This document shows, one piece after another, positions 36,528-45,967 of a stretch of 64,000 bases of DNA; the first letter of the stretch is position 1, and each line of letters starts with the position of its first letter. Source of the DNA: Daejeonella oryzae DSM 19973 (lineage in GTDB: Bacteria > Bacteroidota > Bacteroidia > Sphingobacteriales > Sphingobacteriaceae). The notes below the pieces were generated by a model. It searched no databases. It was not told where the DNA came from and saw only the letters and a list, made by a program, of their open reading frames with translations. The stretch is taken from NCBI RefSeq assembly GCF_000422945.1, contig NZ_AUHA01000002.1:1240001-1304000 (forward strand), given 5' to 3'. Position numbers and translations under genes: made by a program.

Positions 36528-38216
36528 ATGATCAGAATACTTTTTGTTTTATTATTTTTTTCTCCGTTTTGTTTAATTGCTCAATCTCTTCCTGTTGGAA
36601 CTCCGGCATTGGAAGATGCTTATAGAAGAGCTCAGTTATTGGGGCAAATAGATTCTTCTATTTCATTTGTTTCAAAGCCTTTTTATCCTGTCCAGTCTTT
36701 AGGTGTAAGAAATGCTTTTGATCCCGATAGTAGCCTCGCGGCAAGTCGCAATAATTCGGGAGGGATTCTTCGCTTCGCGAAGGGGCTGGGAAAATTTCAA
36801 GTACTGCCGATAAACTGGCAGCAGCAAATCAATACGCATCATCCGGAAGGTATCAATGATGGTGCGATGATTCCATCAAAGGGTTATCAGACCCTATTCA
36901 GCGCAGGGGTATTTGCATCTTACGGCCCTTTAAGCATTCAGCTACAGCCTGAAGCAGTTTATGCTGCAAATAAAACTTATGATGGTTTTCCAACCGAATT
37001 CAGCGATAAAAGGTGGGCGGATTATTATAATATAGTACTAAATAAAATTGATCTGCCGGAGCAATTTGGTCCGGATTCATATAAAAAAGTATTTTGGGGT
37101 CAAAGCAGTGTGCGGATAAATTTTGGCGCTTTATCCGCAGGCGTATCTTCCGAAAATTTATGGTGGGGTCCCGGGATGCGTAATTCTCTCCTGATGAGCA
37201 ATAATGCTCCGGGATTCAAACATCTTACGTTCAATACCCGGAAACCTGTAAAAACTTTTATAGGTTCCTTTGAAGGGCAGATCATAGCCGGAAAGCTTGA
37301 TGGATCCGGATTTAATCCTCCTTCATCAGAAAGAACATATTTGGGCACCAATATATATAAACCCAAATCAGAGAGCTGGAGATATTTAAACGGTATGGTA
37401 TTAAGTTATCAGCCTAAATGGGTTCCGGGATTATTTCTTGGCCTGACCCGCAGTTTCCAGGTTTATCGTGAAGACATGGGGAATGGATTTACGGATTACT
37501 TTCCCTTACTCTCTGCATTTGAAAAGAAAAATACGGGCGAAGTTTTAGAAGACAGTAAAAAGAGAGATCAGCTTGCCTCAGTTTTTATGCGCTGGGTTTG
37601 GCCGGAAGCTCATGGAGAAATATATTTTGAATATGGGCGCAATGATCATTCTTATGATCTCCGGGATGTATTCCTGGAACCTGAACATTCCAGAGCGTAT
37701 ATCCTTGGTCTAAGAAAGCTTTTTCCTTTAACCCTGGCAAAAGATCATTCTGTGATGGTTAATTTGGAAATGACACAACTGGAGTTGACAAATACTTCAC
37801 AAACAAGGCCTGTAGAATTGTGGTATGCTCATTATCAAGTACGCCACGGCTATACCCATAAGGGACAGGTTTTGGGTGCGGGAATCGGGCCAGGGAGTAA
37901 TCTTCAAAGTTTACAGGTGAGTTATGTGAATCAGTTAAATTCACTTGGATTTACTATAGAGCGTTACGTTCATAATAATGATTTTCATTATGGTGCAGTA
38001 AAGGATCTCCGCAGTCATTGGGTGGATTTGAAGGCCGGCTTACAGGGAACCTGGAACCTCGGAAATTTTATGCTGAATGCACGGACAGATTTAGTACGGT
38101 CTTTCAACTACCAGCACCAATATGATCCCATACCCTCCAACCCTCCGGCCTACTGGGATCCGGGAAAAACTGTCTTTAACTTTTCAGGGGCGGCGGGCTT
38201 TATTTACCGCTTTTGA
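36528..38216 (+). CDS. Capsule assembly protein, Wzi family
   Basis: A 562-residue outer membrane barrel. A signal (LFVLLFFSPFCLIA, then Q) is followed by LPVGTPALEDAYRRAQLLGQI, a typical Wzi opening. VSSENLWWGPGMRNSLLMSNNAPGFKH (about 205) is the most conserved Wzi stretch. The last residues (FIYRF) fit barrel insertion. Wzi proteins bind and anchor capsule chains at the surface. A -7-like TAACTTCG at 36484-36491 may give it its own transcript; otherwise it is read with the RemB-like gene. Confidence 0.85.
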   Translation: MIRILFVLLFFSPFCLIAQSLPVGTPALEDAYRRAQLLGQIDSSISFVSKPFYPVQSLGVRNAFDPDSSLAASRNNSGGILRFAKGLGKFQVLPINWQQQINTHHPEGINDGAMIPSKGYQTLFSAGVFASYGPLSIQLQPEAVYAANKTYDGFPTEFSDKRWADYYNIVLNKIDLPEQFGPDSYKKVFWGQSSVRINFGALSAGVSSENLWWGPGMRNSLLMSNNAPGFKHLTFNTRKPVKTFIGSFEGQIIAGKLDGSGFNPPSSERTYLGTNIYKPKSESWRYLNGMVLSYQPKWVPGLFLGLTRSFQVYREDMGNGFTDYFPLLSAFEKKNTGEVLEDSKKRDQLASVFMRWVWPEAHGEIYFEYGRNDHSYDLRDVFLEPEHSRAYILGLRKLFPLTLAKDHSVMVNLEMTQLELTNTSQTRPVELWYAHYQVRHGYTHKGQVLGAGIGPGSNLQSLQVSYVNQLNSLGFTIERYVHNNDFHYGAVKDLRSHWVDLKAGLQGTWNLGNFMLNARTDLVRSFNYQHQYDPIPSNPPAYWDPGKTVFNFSGAAGFIYRF

Positions 38217-38294
38217 TTTTAGATATTAACGAAACCTTCTCATTTACAATTCGTAAGGTAAGATGATTGGATTCGTATTCTGTTCAGATTTTTA

Positions 38295-38302
38295 TACTTT
38301 TG
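38295..38302 (+). promoter_or_regulatory. -7 promoter element for the WcaJ-like gene
   Basis: TACTTTTG matches TAnnTTTG; it lies 82 bases before the ATG at 38384, leaving a leader that contains an inverted repeat. Confidence 0.45.
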
Positions 38303-38333
38303 CAGAATTATTGTATAAGTAAAAATAATTGAG

Positions 38334-38357
38334 AATTCTGATAGGGGAATCAGAATT
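38334..38357. repeat. Inverted repeat in the leader of the WcaJ-like gene
   Basis: Arms AATTCTGAT (38334-38342) and ATCAGAATT (38349-38357) with a six-base spacer. No T tract follows, so a terminator is unlikely; a repressor site or leader hairpin is more plausible. Confidence 0.4.
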
Positions 38358-38383
38358 TAGAAAAATTAATTAACTCATCACCT

Positions 38384-39772
38384 ATGCCCTCATTTCATAA
38401 CCGGATCGATACCCTAATTTTATGGGCCGACCTGTTTATTGTCAGTATTTGTTTCTTTCTAACCGTATTAGTATTTAAACTTGCTGGTTCGCCTGTTTAT
38501 TTAGCTCTTGATATTTTGCTATGGGGCTTCCTGCTGGTGGGCTGGTTCTTCACTGCGAAGAATTATGATCTTTACGTAGAAGCTTCCCGCAGAGGCCTTA
38601 TAAATGATCTGTTTAAAATCGGTAAAAATATTGCTTTTCAGGGAGTATTTATTTCTCTATTCCTTTTCCTTGCTAAACAACCCGGATACAGCAGACGATT
38701 TGTTGCGGTGTATATATTGTTATTATGCGTTCTTATACCTCTTCAAAAGATTTTTTATAAAAAAGTCCTTGTTTTTTTAATAGATAAACGGATTAAAAAA
38801 AGAAGGGTCCTAATCATTGGAGCTGGTAACGTAGGGATGAATTTCCGGAAAGCTTTAAATGAAAATCCTCAGTTAGGATATCATGTAGTGGGATTTCTGG
38901 ATGATACACATAAGGCCTCATTAAATGGTCAGTATTTAGGGAAAATTGAGGATGTTGAGGAGGTGTTAAATAGGTATGAGGATATAGATGAAATAGTTGT
39001 GGCTTTGCCTAACAGTGCTTCAAAAGGATTAAAAACTATTATTAATGCAGCACAGCAGGAAGCTGTCAGATTACGTATTATACCTGATTATTTTCATTAT
39101 TTCTCTTCAAAATACGGTATCAGTATGTTCGAGGGATTGCCTATGATCACCTTGCGTCGTGAACCGCTTGAAGAATTTCACTGGAGAGTAGTTAAACGCT
39201 TATTTGATACGGTTTTCAGCATTCTGGTGCTGGTTTTTATCTGTTCATGGCTGTTTCCCATTATTGCAATTTTAATTAAACTGGAGTCAAAGGGTCCCGT
39301 GTTTTTTACGCAGTTACGTACCGGAAGAAATAAAATTCCCTTTAAATGCATTAAATTCAGGAGCATGCAGGTAAACGATGATGCAAATTCTAAACAGGCA
39401 CAGAAAAATGATTCGAGATTAACACGTGTAGGAAAATTCTTAAGAAAAAGTAATCTGGATGAATTTCCCCAGTTTATAAATGTACTGTTTGGAGAAATGT
39501 CCATAGTAGGCCCGAGGCCGCATATGATCAAACACACTGAAGAATATGCTCAATTGGTTGACCGTTATCTGGTAAGACATCTGCTAAAAGCCGGAATCAC
39601 CGGCTGGGCGCAGGTAAATGGACACAGAGGCGAAACCCGTCATCCCCGTGAGATGCTGGCCCGTGTTGAACACGATGTTTGGTATTTGGAAAACTGGTCC
39701 TTAATTTTTGATATAAAGATTATATTTCTTACAGTATGGAATACTATTAAAGGAGAGCAGAAGGCATATTAA
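38384..39772 (+). CDS. Undecaprenyl-phosphate hexose-1-phosphate transferase, WcaJ-like
   Basis: A 462-residue polyprenyl-phosphate transferase with four N-terminal membrane helices (to about 120), a CoA-binding-like Rossmann domain (IGAGNVGMNFRK near 146), a fifth hydrophobic segment and a C-terminal bacterial sugar-transferase domain. Landmarks of the last are KRLFDTVFS (about 268), PFKCIKFRSMQ (about 321), KSNLDEFPQFINVLFGEMSIVGPRPH and the C-terminal VNGHRGET. It would start a glucose- or galactose-based chain, and so is a second initiating enzyme besides the WbpL-like one. It ends 80 bases before a bidirectional terminator. Confidence 0.92.
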   Translation: MPSFHNRIDTLILWADLFIVSICFFLTVLVFKLAGSPVYLALDILLWGFLLVGWFFTAKNYDLYVEASRRGLINDLFKIGKNIAFQGVFISLFLFLAKQPGYSRRFVAVYILLLCVLIPLQKIFYKKVLVFLIDKRIKKRRVLIIGAGNVGMNFRKALNENPQLGYHVVGFLDDTHKASLNGQYLGKIEDVEEVLNRYEDIDEIVVALPNSASKGLKTIINAAQQEAVRLRIIPDYFHYFSSKYGISMFEGLPMITLRREPLEEFHWRVVKRLFDTVFSILVLVFICSWLFPIIAILIKLESKGPVFFTQLRTGRNKIPFKCIKFRSMQVNDDANSKQAQKNDSRLTRVGKFLRKSNLDEFPQFINVLFGEMSIVGPRPHMIKHTEEYAQLVDRYLVRHLLKAGITGWAQVNGHRGETRHPREMLARVEHDVWYLENWSLIFDIKIIFLTVWNTIKGEQKAY

Positions 39773-39852
39773 GGTTTGGGCGTAGTGTCCACTGACTCAG
39801 GTAAAGATTGCTTGGTTCCTCGTACTGACGGGGGTAAATTTTCACCAATAAA

Positions 39853-39883
39853 AAAACCCTCCTGATTTTTTCAGGAGGGTTTT
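39853..39883. terminator. Bidirectional terminator between the convergent loci
   Basis: A perfect 13-bp stem (AAAACCCTCCTGA at 39853-39865 and TCAGGAGGGTTTT at 39871-39883) with a 5-base loop, flanked by A and T runs on the two sides. It serves the WcaJ-like gene from the left and ugd from the right. Confidence 0.9.
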
Positions 39884-39899
39884 AAATTTTAGGTGAATC

Positions 39900-41297
39900 T
39901 TAATTCACTCCAATTGATTTTACTTTAAATCCAATTGCACGTAATTTTTCGGCATCTAAAATATTCCGGCCATCGAATATCTTGGCTGGTTTAAGCATAT
40001 TATCATAGATGCGTTGCCAGTCATATTCTTTAAATTCATCCCACTCGGTCAAAATGGCAATCGCATGAGTGTCTTTGCAAGCTTCATAGGGATCGTTGAA
40101 AACAGTTAAAACTTCTCTGTTTACCTGAGGTTCCCGAGTTTTCAAATAGTCAAGATCAGCATAAATCTGCTTATCTTTTACTTTAGGATCATATACATTA
40201 ATATTAGCCTGCTCATTTAACAGTTCATCAGCAACATAAATGCCTGCAGATTCACGGGTATCATTGGTGTCTTTCTTAAAGGCCCAGCCAAGAAAAGCTA
40301 TTTTTTTACCCGAAACCGTATTGTACAGGTCGCGGACAATATTAGTAGCAAATCTCTTTTTCTGATGATCGTTCATGATAATGACCTGTTCCCAGTAATC
40401 TGCAACTTCATTCAGGCCAAAAGAACGGGAAATATAAACAAGGTTTAAAATATCTTTCTGAAAGCAGGAGCCTCCAAATCCAACAGAGGCTTTTAAAAAC
40501 TTAGATCCAATGCGGCTGTCGGTACCAATTGCTCTGGCAACTTCATTTACATCGGCTTCCGTTTTTTCACAAAGCTCAGAAATTGCGTTAATAGATGATA
40601 TTCTTTGGGCAAGAAATGCATTAGCTACTAATTTTGATAGTTCTGAGGACCATACATTGGTAGTAAGTATCCGCTCACGGGGAATCCACTGGGCGTAAAT
40701 ATTGACCAGTGCTTCTACAGCTTCCTTACCATCTTCTGTTGAATCTCCGCCAATTAATACACGATCCGGATTTAACAGATCTGATACAGCAGTTCCCTCT
40801 GCTAAAAACTCCGGATTAGAAAGAATCTGGAATTTAACGCCGTTGCCGGTATTGTGTAAAATATCACGCAGTGCTTCGGCGGTCCGTACCGGTAGGGTTG
40901 ATTTCTCAACAATAATTTTATCTGATTTGGCAACCCTTGATATCTGACGGGCACAAAGTTCTATAAATTTTAAATCCGCGGCCATGCCTTTACCGGCGCC
41001 ATAAGTTTTTGTAGGTGTATTTACAGATATGAAAATGATATCCGCCTCATCAATTGCTTTATCTACATCCGTAGAAAAAAACAAATTTCTTCCCCTCGCT
41101 TCTGCAACTACTTCGCTTAACCCCGGTTCGTAAATCGGAATATTGTTGCTGTCTTCATCATTCCAGGCGGTAATACGGGCTTCGTTTAAATCGACCACAG
41201 TAACTTTAATACCCGGACATTGTTTGGCAATAACCGCCATAGTTGGACCGCCTACGTAGCCGGCTCCGATACAACATATGTTGCGAATGTTCTTCAT
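39900..41297 (-). CDS. ugd: UDP-glucose 6-dehydrogenase, animal/plant-like form
   Basis: Oxidises UDP-glucose to UDP-glucuronate, the source of acidic sugars. The 465-residue enzyme begins [18 protein letters not shown] (NAD loop), has [28 protein letters not shown] and the nucleophile in [16 protein letters not shown] (Cys near residue 277), then [15 protein letters not shown]. Length and the [12 protein letters not shown] context resemble the eukaryotic-type UGDH branch rather than the shorter E. coli Ugd. It lies beyond the plus-strand gmd2 and has its own upstream -7 element, so it need not belong to the wza operon. Confidence 0.93.
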   Translation of the reverse strand: MKNIRNICCIGAGYVGGPTMAVIAKQCPGIKVTVVDLNEARITAWNDEDSNNIPIYEPGLSEVVAEARGRNLFFSTDVDKAIDEADIIFISVNTPTKTYGAGKGMAADLKFIELCARQISRVAKSDKIIVEKSTLPVRTAEALRDILHNTGNGVKFQILSNPEFLAEGTAVSDLLNPDRVLIGGDSTEDGKEAVEALVNIYAQWIPRERILTTNVWSSELSKLVANAFLAQRISSINAISELCEKTEADVNEVARAIGTDSRIGSKFLKASVGFGGSCFQKDILNLVYISRSFGLNEVADYWEQVIIMNDHQKKRFATNIVRDLYNTVSGKKIAFLGWAFKKDTNDTRESAGIYVADELLNEQANINVYDPKVKDKQIYADLDYLKTREPQVNREVLTVFNDPYEACKDTHAIAILTEWDEFKEYDWQRIYDNMLKPAKIFDGRNILDAEKLRAIGFKVKSIGVN

Positions 41298-41663
41298 GTA
41301 ATAAGATGTTTAATTTGATCATGAATCCGGATTACTCAGATTCTGATTATTTACTTTCCATTATTTGCTGAAGATAGATTTTTTCTAAATTCATATGCAG
41401 AGTCAATTAAAATTGTGCCAAACATAATGAATTTTTTCTTTCTCAATATTTAGTCCGTCTGCTCTTAATTCATAAATTCTGAAATGGATTTTAATTTTCC
41501 AGGTATAACTATATAAAAGTCCTTTTCCCTTTAAGAATAAGCATATCTAAAGATTTTTTTAATAGAAGAATTGATAATAATTAATAATTTGCCAGTCCAA
41601 AAAAAATCTGAATTAAAGATTTCTTAAAATAAGCCACTCGACAGGTAATTACAATACTTAAAT
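41298..41663. other. Divergent intergenic region ugd / second gmd
   Basis: A 366-base AT-rich gap. It holds a 10-bp palindrome AATCCGGATT at 41324-41333, close upstream of ugd, and a full-match minus-strand -7 element at 41419-41426. No clear -7 element for the plus-strand gmd was seen, and no open frame looks coding. Confidence 0.5.
41419..41426 (-). promoter_or_regulatory. -7 promoter element for ugd
   Basis: Reads TATGTTTG on the minus strand, matching TAnnTTTG, with a TTG at 41446-41444 in roughly the -33 position. It gives a leader of about 115 bases including the palindrome AATCCGGATT. Confidence 0.45.
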
Positions 41664-42776
41664 ATGAAAAAAGCACTTATAACAGGAATTACCGGTCAGG
41701 ATGGCGCTTATCTCGCAGATCTGCTCTTAAAAAAAGGATACGAAGTACACGGCATTAAACGCCGTAGTTCTCTATTCAATACAGACCGCATCGATCACCT
41801 CTATCAGGATCCTCATGAGGAAAATGTTCGTTTTCATTTACATTATGGGGATCTTAGTGATTCCACTAATATTATCCGGATTGTACAACAGATTCAGCCG
41901 GATGAGATTTACAATTTGGGGGCCATGAGTCATGTTCAGGTAAGCTTTGAAACTCCTGAGTATACAGCCAATGCCGATGGTATCGGAACATTACGTATCC
42001 TGGAAGCTGTCCGTATTTTAGGTTTAACCAAAAAAACAAAAATATACCAGGCTTCAACTTCCGAATTATATGGTTTGGTGCAGGCTGTGCCGCAATCAGA
42101 AACGACACCTTTCTACCCGCGTTCACCTTATGCAGTTGCTAAAATGTATGCATATTGGATTACGGTCAATTATCGCGAAGCTTATAATATGTATGCTTGT
42201 AATGGGATTCTGTTCAATCATGAGAGTCCGCTGCGGGGCGAAACCTTTGTAACCCGTAAGATAACCCGGGGAGCTTCAAAAATTGCCTTGGGATTACAGG
42301 ATAAACTTTTCCTGGGAAATCTGGATGCCCGCCGCGACTGGGGACATGCTAAAGATTATGTGGAGGCTATGTACCTGATTTTACAGCAGGATACGCCAAC
42401 AGATTATGTAATTGCTACCGGGGTTACTACCACTGTTCGTGACTTTATTCGTATGGCTTTCGCCGAAGCAGGTATTACACTTGAATTTAACGGTGAAGGC
42501 GCTGAAGAGCGGGCTACTGTGGTTTCCTGCTCCAACCCTGATTACCAGCTTGAAGCGGGTAAAGAAGTAGTGGCAGTTGATCCGCGTTATTTCCGACCTA
42601 CTGAAGTAGATCTCCTGATAGGCGATCCTACAAAATCAAACACCCTTCTTGGCTGGAAACCAAAATATGATCTTGCTGCTCTAATTAAAGAAATGATGCA
42701 TGCGGATATGGAACATTTTGTGAAAGAAAAAATACTGCATGATGCAGGTTATAAGGTGAAGAATCAATACGAATAA
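41664..42776 (+). CDS. gmd: GDP-mannose 4,6-dehydratase (second copy)
   Basis: A 370-residue paralogue of the enzyme at 17662 with the same landmarks: [51 protein letters not shown] and [13 protein letters not shown]. By eye about three quarters of residues are identical, the main differences lying in residues 270-300. It stands alone on the plus strand between two minus-strand genes, ugd and wecB, and ends at a symmetric terminator. A later-acting enzyme (fucose synthase, Rmd, Per) is not present in the window. Confidence 0.93.
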   Translation: MKKALITGITGQDGAYLADLLLKKGYEVHGIKRRSSLFNTDRIDHLYQDPHEENVRFHLHYGDLSDSTNIIRIVQQIQPDEIYNLGAMSHVQVSFETPEYTANADGIGTLRILEAVRILGLTKKTKIYQASTSELYGLVQAVPQSETTPFYPRSPYAVAKMYAYWITVNYREAYNMYACNGILFNHESPLRGETFVTRKITRGASKIALGLQDKLFLGNLDARRDWGHAKDYVEAMYLILQQDTPTDYVIATGVTTTVRDFIRMAFAEAGITLEFNGEGAEERATVVSCSNPDYQLEAGKEVVAVDPRYFRPTEVDLLIGDPTKSNTLLGWKPKYDLAALIKEMMHADMEHFVKEKILHDAGYKVKNQYE

Positions 42777-42795
42777 TCCTTGAGAATTATATTTT

Positions 42796-42823
42796 AGAAG
42801 TCCCGGTCTTGACCGGGACTTCT
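42796..42823. terminator. Bidirectional terminator between gmd2 and wecB
   Basis: Perfect 13-bp arms (AGAAGTCCCGGTC at 42796-42808 and GACCGGGACTTCT at 42811-42823) separated by two bases, with T-rich sequence on the gmd side and A/T-rich sequence on the other. It ends the long minus-strand operon as well as gmd2. Confidence 0.85.
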
Positions 42824-42897
42824 TATTTTACTTCTTTAATTACTTACTGAGATAAGTAGATAGAATAAAAAAACAGATTTATGTTAGTGTAGGAGAA

Positions 42898-44010
42898 TTA
42901 AGAAATAATTTTTGCGTCCTTAATAAATAAATATACTAAATGCTCAACAATTTTGGCAGCTGTTTTACCATCCCAGAATTTAGGTATAGCACCCTTTTTC
43001 CATTCTCCATTAAACAGAATTTCCATATATGGTTTTAATGCTTTTGGATCTGTACCTAATAATTCATTCGTCCCAGTGGTAATAGTTTCAGGTCGTTCAG
43101 TATTGTTTCTTAGGGTCATACATGGAACGCCCATTACTGTGGTCTCTTCGGTGATACCCCCTGAATCAGTAATAACTGCTTTAGCATATTTTACCAAATA
43201 ATTAAATTCCAGATAGCTGAGAGGTTCGATCATATGCAGGTTGGGTGCTTCGATACCTATATTAGATAACATTTGCGCTGTTCGGGGATGTACTGGAAAG
43301 ATGATGGGTAATTCACGGCTTAAAGCAACAATCTCGTCAATGAGCGTTTTTAAATCCTGTTCCTGGTCTACATTTGCGGGACGGTGGAGAGTAATTACCA
43401 GGTATTCTTTGTCCTTCAGATCTGCCTGATCCCAAACCGGTGGTTTTTTAAAGTTCGGCATCTGTTTCAAAAGAGTGTCAATCATCGTATTTCCTACATA
43501 AAATATGCTGCCTTCATCTACACCATTTTTCCGAAGGTTGGTATTGGCTATTTCAGAGGTTGTGAAAAAATAATCAGTTATGGCATCGGTTACCATACGG
43601 TTAATTTCTTCAGGCATACTTAAATCACCTGACCGGATTCCGGCTTCTACATGGGCTACTTTGGTATTTAATTTTTTGGCTACAATGGAACAGGCCATGG
43701 TCGAAGTCACATCGCCAACTACTAAGACCAGATCTGCCGGATTTTTGATCAACTCTTTTTCAAAGCCAACCATAATATTTGCAGTTTGTTCGGCCTGAGT
43801 TCCGCCACCGGCTCCCAGATTGGCATCCGGCTCAGGTATGCCCAACTGCTCAAAAAAATCATGGCTCATTTTTTTATCGTAGTGCTGACCGGTATGTACC
43901 AGACGGTAATTGATGTCTGACCCTTTTTTTGCCTCTTTCTGAATGGCTTCGATTATTGGGGCAATCTTCATGAAGTTTGGACGGGCCCCGGCAATAATGG
44001 TAATTTTCAT
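42898..44010 (-). CDS. wecB: UDP-GlcNAc 2-epimerase (non-hydrolysing)
   Basis: Interconverts UDP-GlcNAc and UDP-ManNAc. The 370-residue GT-B protein begins ITIIAGARPNFMKIAPII and shows VHTGQHYDKKMSHDFFEQL, VVGDVTSTMACSI, HVEAGIRSGDLSMPEEINR, LHRPANVDQ and ITDSGGITEETTVMGVPCM, all WecB hallmarks. WecG, a ManNAc(A)-type transferase, ends 51 bases upstream in the same operon, so ManNAc or a derivative is the probable sugar. No wecC-type dehydrogenase for ManNAcA is seen; ugd is UDP-glucose-type. Confidence 0.93.
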   Translation of the reverse strand: MKITIIAGARPNFMKIAPIIEAIQKEAKKGSDINYRLVHTGQHYDKKMSHDFFEQLGIPEPDANLGAGGGTQAEQTANIMVGFEKELIKNPADLVLVVGDVTSTMACSIVAKKLNTKVAHVEAGIRSGDLSMPEEINRMVTDAITDYFFTTSEIANTNLRKNGVDEGSIFYVGNTMIDTLLKQMPNFKKPPVWDQADLKDKEYLVITLHRPANVDQEQDLKTLIDEIVALSRELPIIFPVHPRTAQMLSNIGIEAPNLHMIEPLSYLEFNYLVKYAKAVITDSGGITEETTVMGVPCMTLRNNTERPETITTGTNELLGTDPKALKPYMEILFNGEWKKGAIPKFWDGKTAAKIVEHLVYLFIKDAKIIS

Positions 44011-44061
44011 ATGTATATTTACTTGTCGGATAAATCCGCTGATTGTTTAATGTATTATTTA

Positions 44062-44802
44062 CTAGGAAACCTTTTTAAATTTCTCTTTCATCACCAGGTA
44101 AATAAATCCGGTATTGGTATACAAATATCGTTTCCACATTCTGCCAGGTTCCTGCATGGTTCTGTAAAGCCACTCTAAGCCGGCTTTCTGCATCCATTTT
44201 GGTGCCCGTTTAACCATACCTGAAACTACGTCAAAACTTCCACCCACACCCATAATAAAGGAGGTTTTAATCAAATGTTTGTATGTATCCAGGAAAATCT
44301 CTTTTTTAGGCGAACTCATAGCAACAAAAAGAATGTCTGCATGGGAATCAGCAATTTGTTTTGCAATTTGAATTTCTTCATCCTTATTAAAGTACCCATT
44401 TCGGTAACCTGCGATGATACCAGAACCAAAGCTACTGGTATATTTTTCAACTACTTTCTTTACCACTTCCTCTTTAGCCCCGAGGAAAAATATCTTATAC
44501 CCTTTTGCAGCTGCAGAAATTACTAAATTATCCATCAAATCTATGCCGGCTACACGCTCGGGCAGGGGCGTATTTAAGAAACGGGATGCCCAAACAACAG
44601 CCTGTCCATCCGCATTGATAATATCGCAATTAACAATAGAATCCCTTAATTCACTATCTTTTTGTGCATTCACCATTTTAGCAGCATTTACAACCACATG
44701 ATGAACAGGTTTTTTTCCGGCAATGGACTGGTGAATCAGGTCCAAGGTTTGCTGCATTGTTAATGCATCAACAGGGATGTTACAAATATTTATTCTGTTC
44801 AT
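44062..44802 (-). CDS. wecG: WecG/TagA/CpsF family (GT26) glycosyltransferase
   Basis: A 246-residue transferase with NADGQAVVWASRFL, PERVAGIDLMDNLV, GYRNGYF and MGVGGSFDVVSGMVKRAPKWMQKAGLEWLYR, the diagnostic GT26 segments. These enzymes add ManNAc or ManNAcA (or glucose in some) to a lipid-linked first sugar. The adjacent wecB makes UDP-ManNAc, so a ManNAc transferase is the best guess. Its start overlaps the toroid-protein gene by 23 bases. No signal or membrane segment; it acts on the inner face of the membrane. Confidence 0.88.
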   Translation of the reverse strand: MNRINICNIPVDALTMQQTLDLIHQSIAGKKPVHHVVVNAAKMVNAQKDSELRDSIVNCDIINADGQAVVWASRFLNTPLPERVAGIDLMDNLVISAAAKGYKIFFLGAKEEVVKKVVEKYTSSFGSGIIAGYRNGYFNKDEEIQIAKQIADSHADILFVAMSSPKKEIFLDTYKHLIKTSFIMGVGGSFDVVSGMVKRAPKWMQKAGLEWLYRTMQEPGRMWKRYLYTNTGFIYLVMKEKFKKVS

Positions 44803-45967
44803 GGGTATTGCTGTTTAATAAATAAGTGGATAATGCGTAAAACATCCAGGCCTGGGCCCAGCGCATGTACGGAACTTTAGAAGAAAAATATTTATTTATC
44901 TGGTAGTAAAAATAACCTTCTTTTGACTGCATATTTTGGATAGTCCAGTTCAGTACTTTATCCAGAAGATTTTTATCAACTTGAAATTTGTTGAGCTTTG
45001 CGAGTGTGATAACTAATTGAGCGGGGGCATGAATATCAATGGGATAAACGGAATTATTATAATACTTCGGAATTCCATCTTCAGTAAAGAACGTTTTTAT
45101 ATAATAGTCAAAACCTTTACTAACCCGATGTTCAAAGGACCGGTCTCCAGAATACTTCATGTAATCTGCTATGCATTCTAAATTATAGGCGGTATGAAAA
45201 TTATCCACCCATTGATGAAAATCATAAGTTCCATAACCCCAGGACCCATCTGTTCGCTGATGATCACAACAGAACTTAACTGATTTCCTTGCGGCTTCAA
45301 TTAGCTCAGTTTCCTGTGTAAAACTATATACTCTTGATAAAATACGACTGCCAAGTAATGAAGCATTAAATACAACGCTTTGATCCAGGGGAGAATATGA
45401 AAAGGAAAAATTCTCCTGATCGTCATAAGTGCGGTTGAGATCTTTTAAGATAAAATCGCAGGTGCTTCGGGCCGTCTCAAGGAGCTTTTTTTTGCCGGTT
45501 ATTTCATATGCATCTAGTAACGCATTCGCAATAAAGGTGGAAGCAACTACTGTTGGTGTGTTTTTAGGCTGAAAAAAAGCTCGTGCCTGCCAGTCAAAAT
45601 TATATCCCCAGCATGAACCACTCCAATCTTTATTCTGCAGTTCTAAAAGTTTAGCAACAAAGAATTCGATCTTATTAAGATATTCAGGATCCGGGGACTT
45701 CTTATATAGGTTGCAATAGCCAGAAAGAAATAAACCTAAGGCTTTTGGATTGTAATCTTCTTTAATTCCTGTAAGGCCTCGCATATTCAAGGGCGATCGC
45801 TTAAATGCCTGAATCCAGATTAACCTAGCTATGCGATTTTTGGAAATAAAGGGGAGGGACTGGAATAAACTACTGTTTAAGCCATCGTAAGGATCATACC
45901 CTTTAAACTCTTTCTTGATACAGTAATCTTCAAGTTTGTTAAATGAACGTTGAATTTCTTTATACAT
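44780..45967 (-). CDS. Alpha-toroid (six-hairpin-like) protein of unknown activity
   Basis: A 395-residue soluble helical protein. Repeated Trp/Tyr-rich hairpins (WSGSCWGYNFDWQARAFF; DGSWGYGTYDFHQW; YMRWAQAWMFYALS near the end) indicate an (alpha/alpha) toroid like those of prenyltransferases, terpene cyclases or six-hairpin glycosidases and C5-epimerases. No single catalytic motif is recognised. Relatives in Bacteroidota are often mis-named delta-aminolevulinate dehydratase. Its start overlaps the oxidoreductase gene by eight bases, and CapK-like and wecG genes flank the pair. Uronate or glycan modification is a guess. Confidence 0.6.
   Translation of the reverse strand: MYKEIQRSFNKLEDYCIKKEFKGYDPYDGLNSSLFQSLPFISKNRIARLIWIQAFKRSPLNMRGLTGIKEDYNPKALGLFLSGYCNLYKKSPDPEYLNKIEFFVAKLLELQNKDWSGSCWGYNFDWQARAFFQPKNTPTVVASTFIANALLDAYEITGKKKLLETARSTCDFILKDLNRTYDDQENFSFSYSPLDQSVVFNASLLGSRILSRVYSFTQETELIEAARKSVKFCCDHQRTDGSWGYGTYDFHQWVDNFHTAYNLECIADYMKYSGDRSFEHRVSKGFDYYIKTFFTEDGIPKYYNNSVYPIDIHAPAQLVITLAKLNKFQVDKNLLDKVLNWTIQNMQSKEGYFYYQINKYFSSKVPYMRWAQAWMFYALSTYLLNSNTHEQNKYL

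Noticed and set aside
39178-39537. Minus-strand 119-codon frame
   Set aside because: Opposite-strand shadow of the conserved sugar-transferase domain of the WcaJ-like gene.
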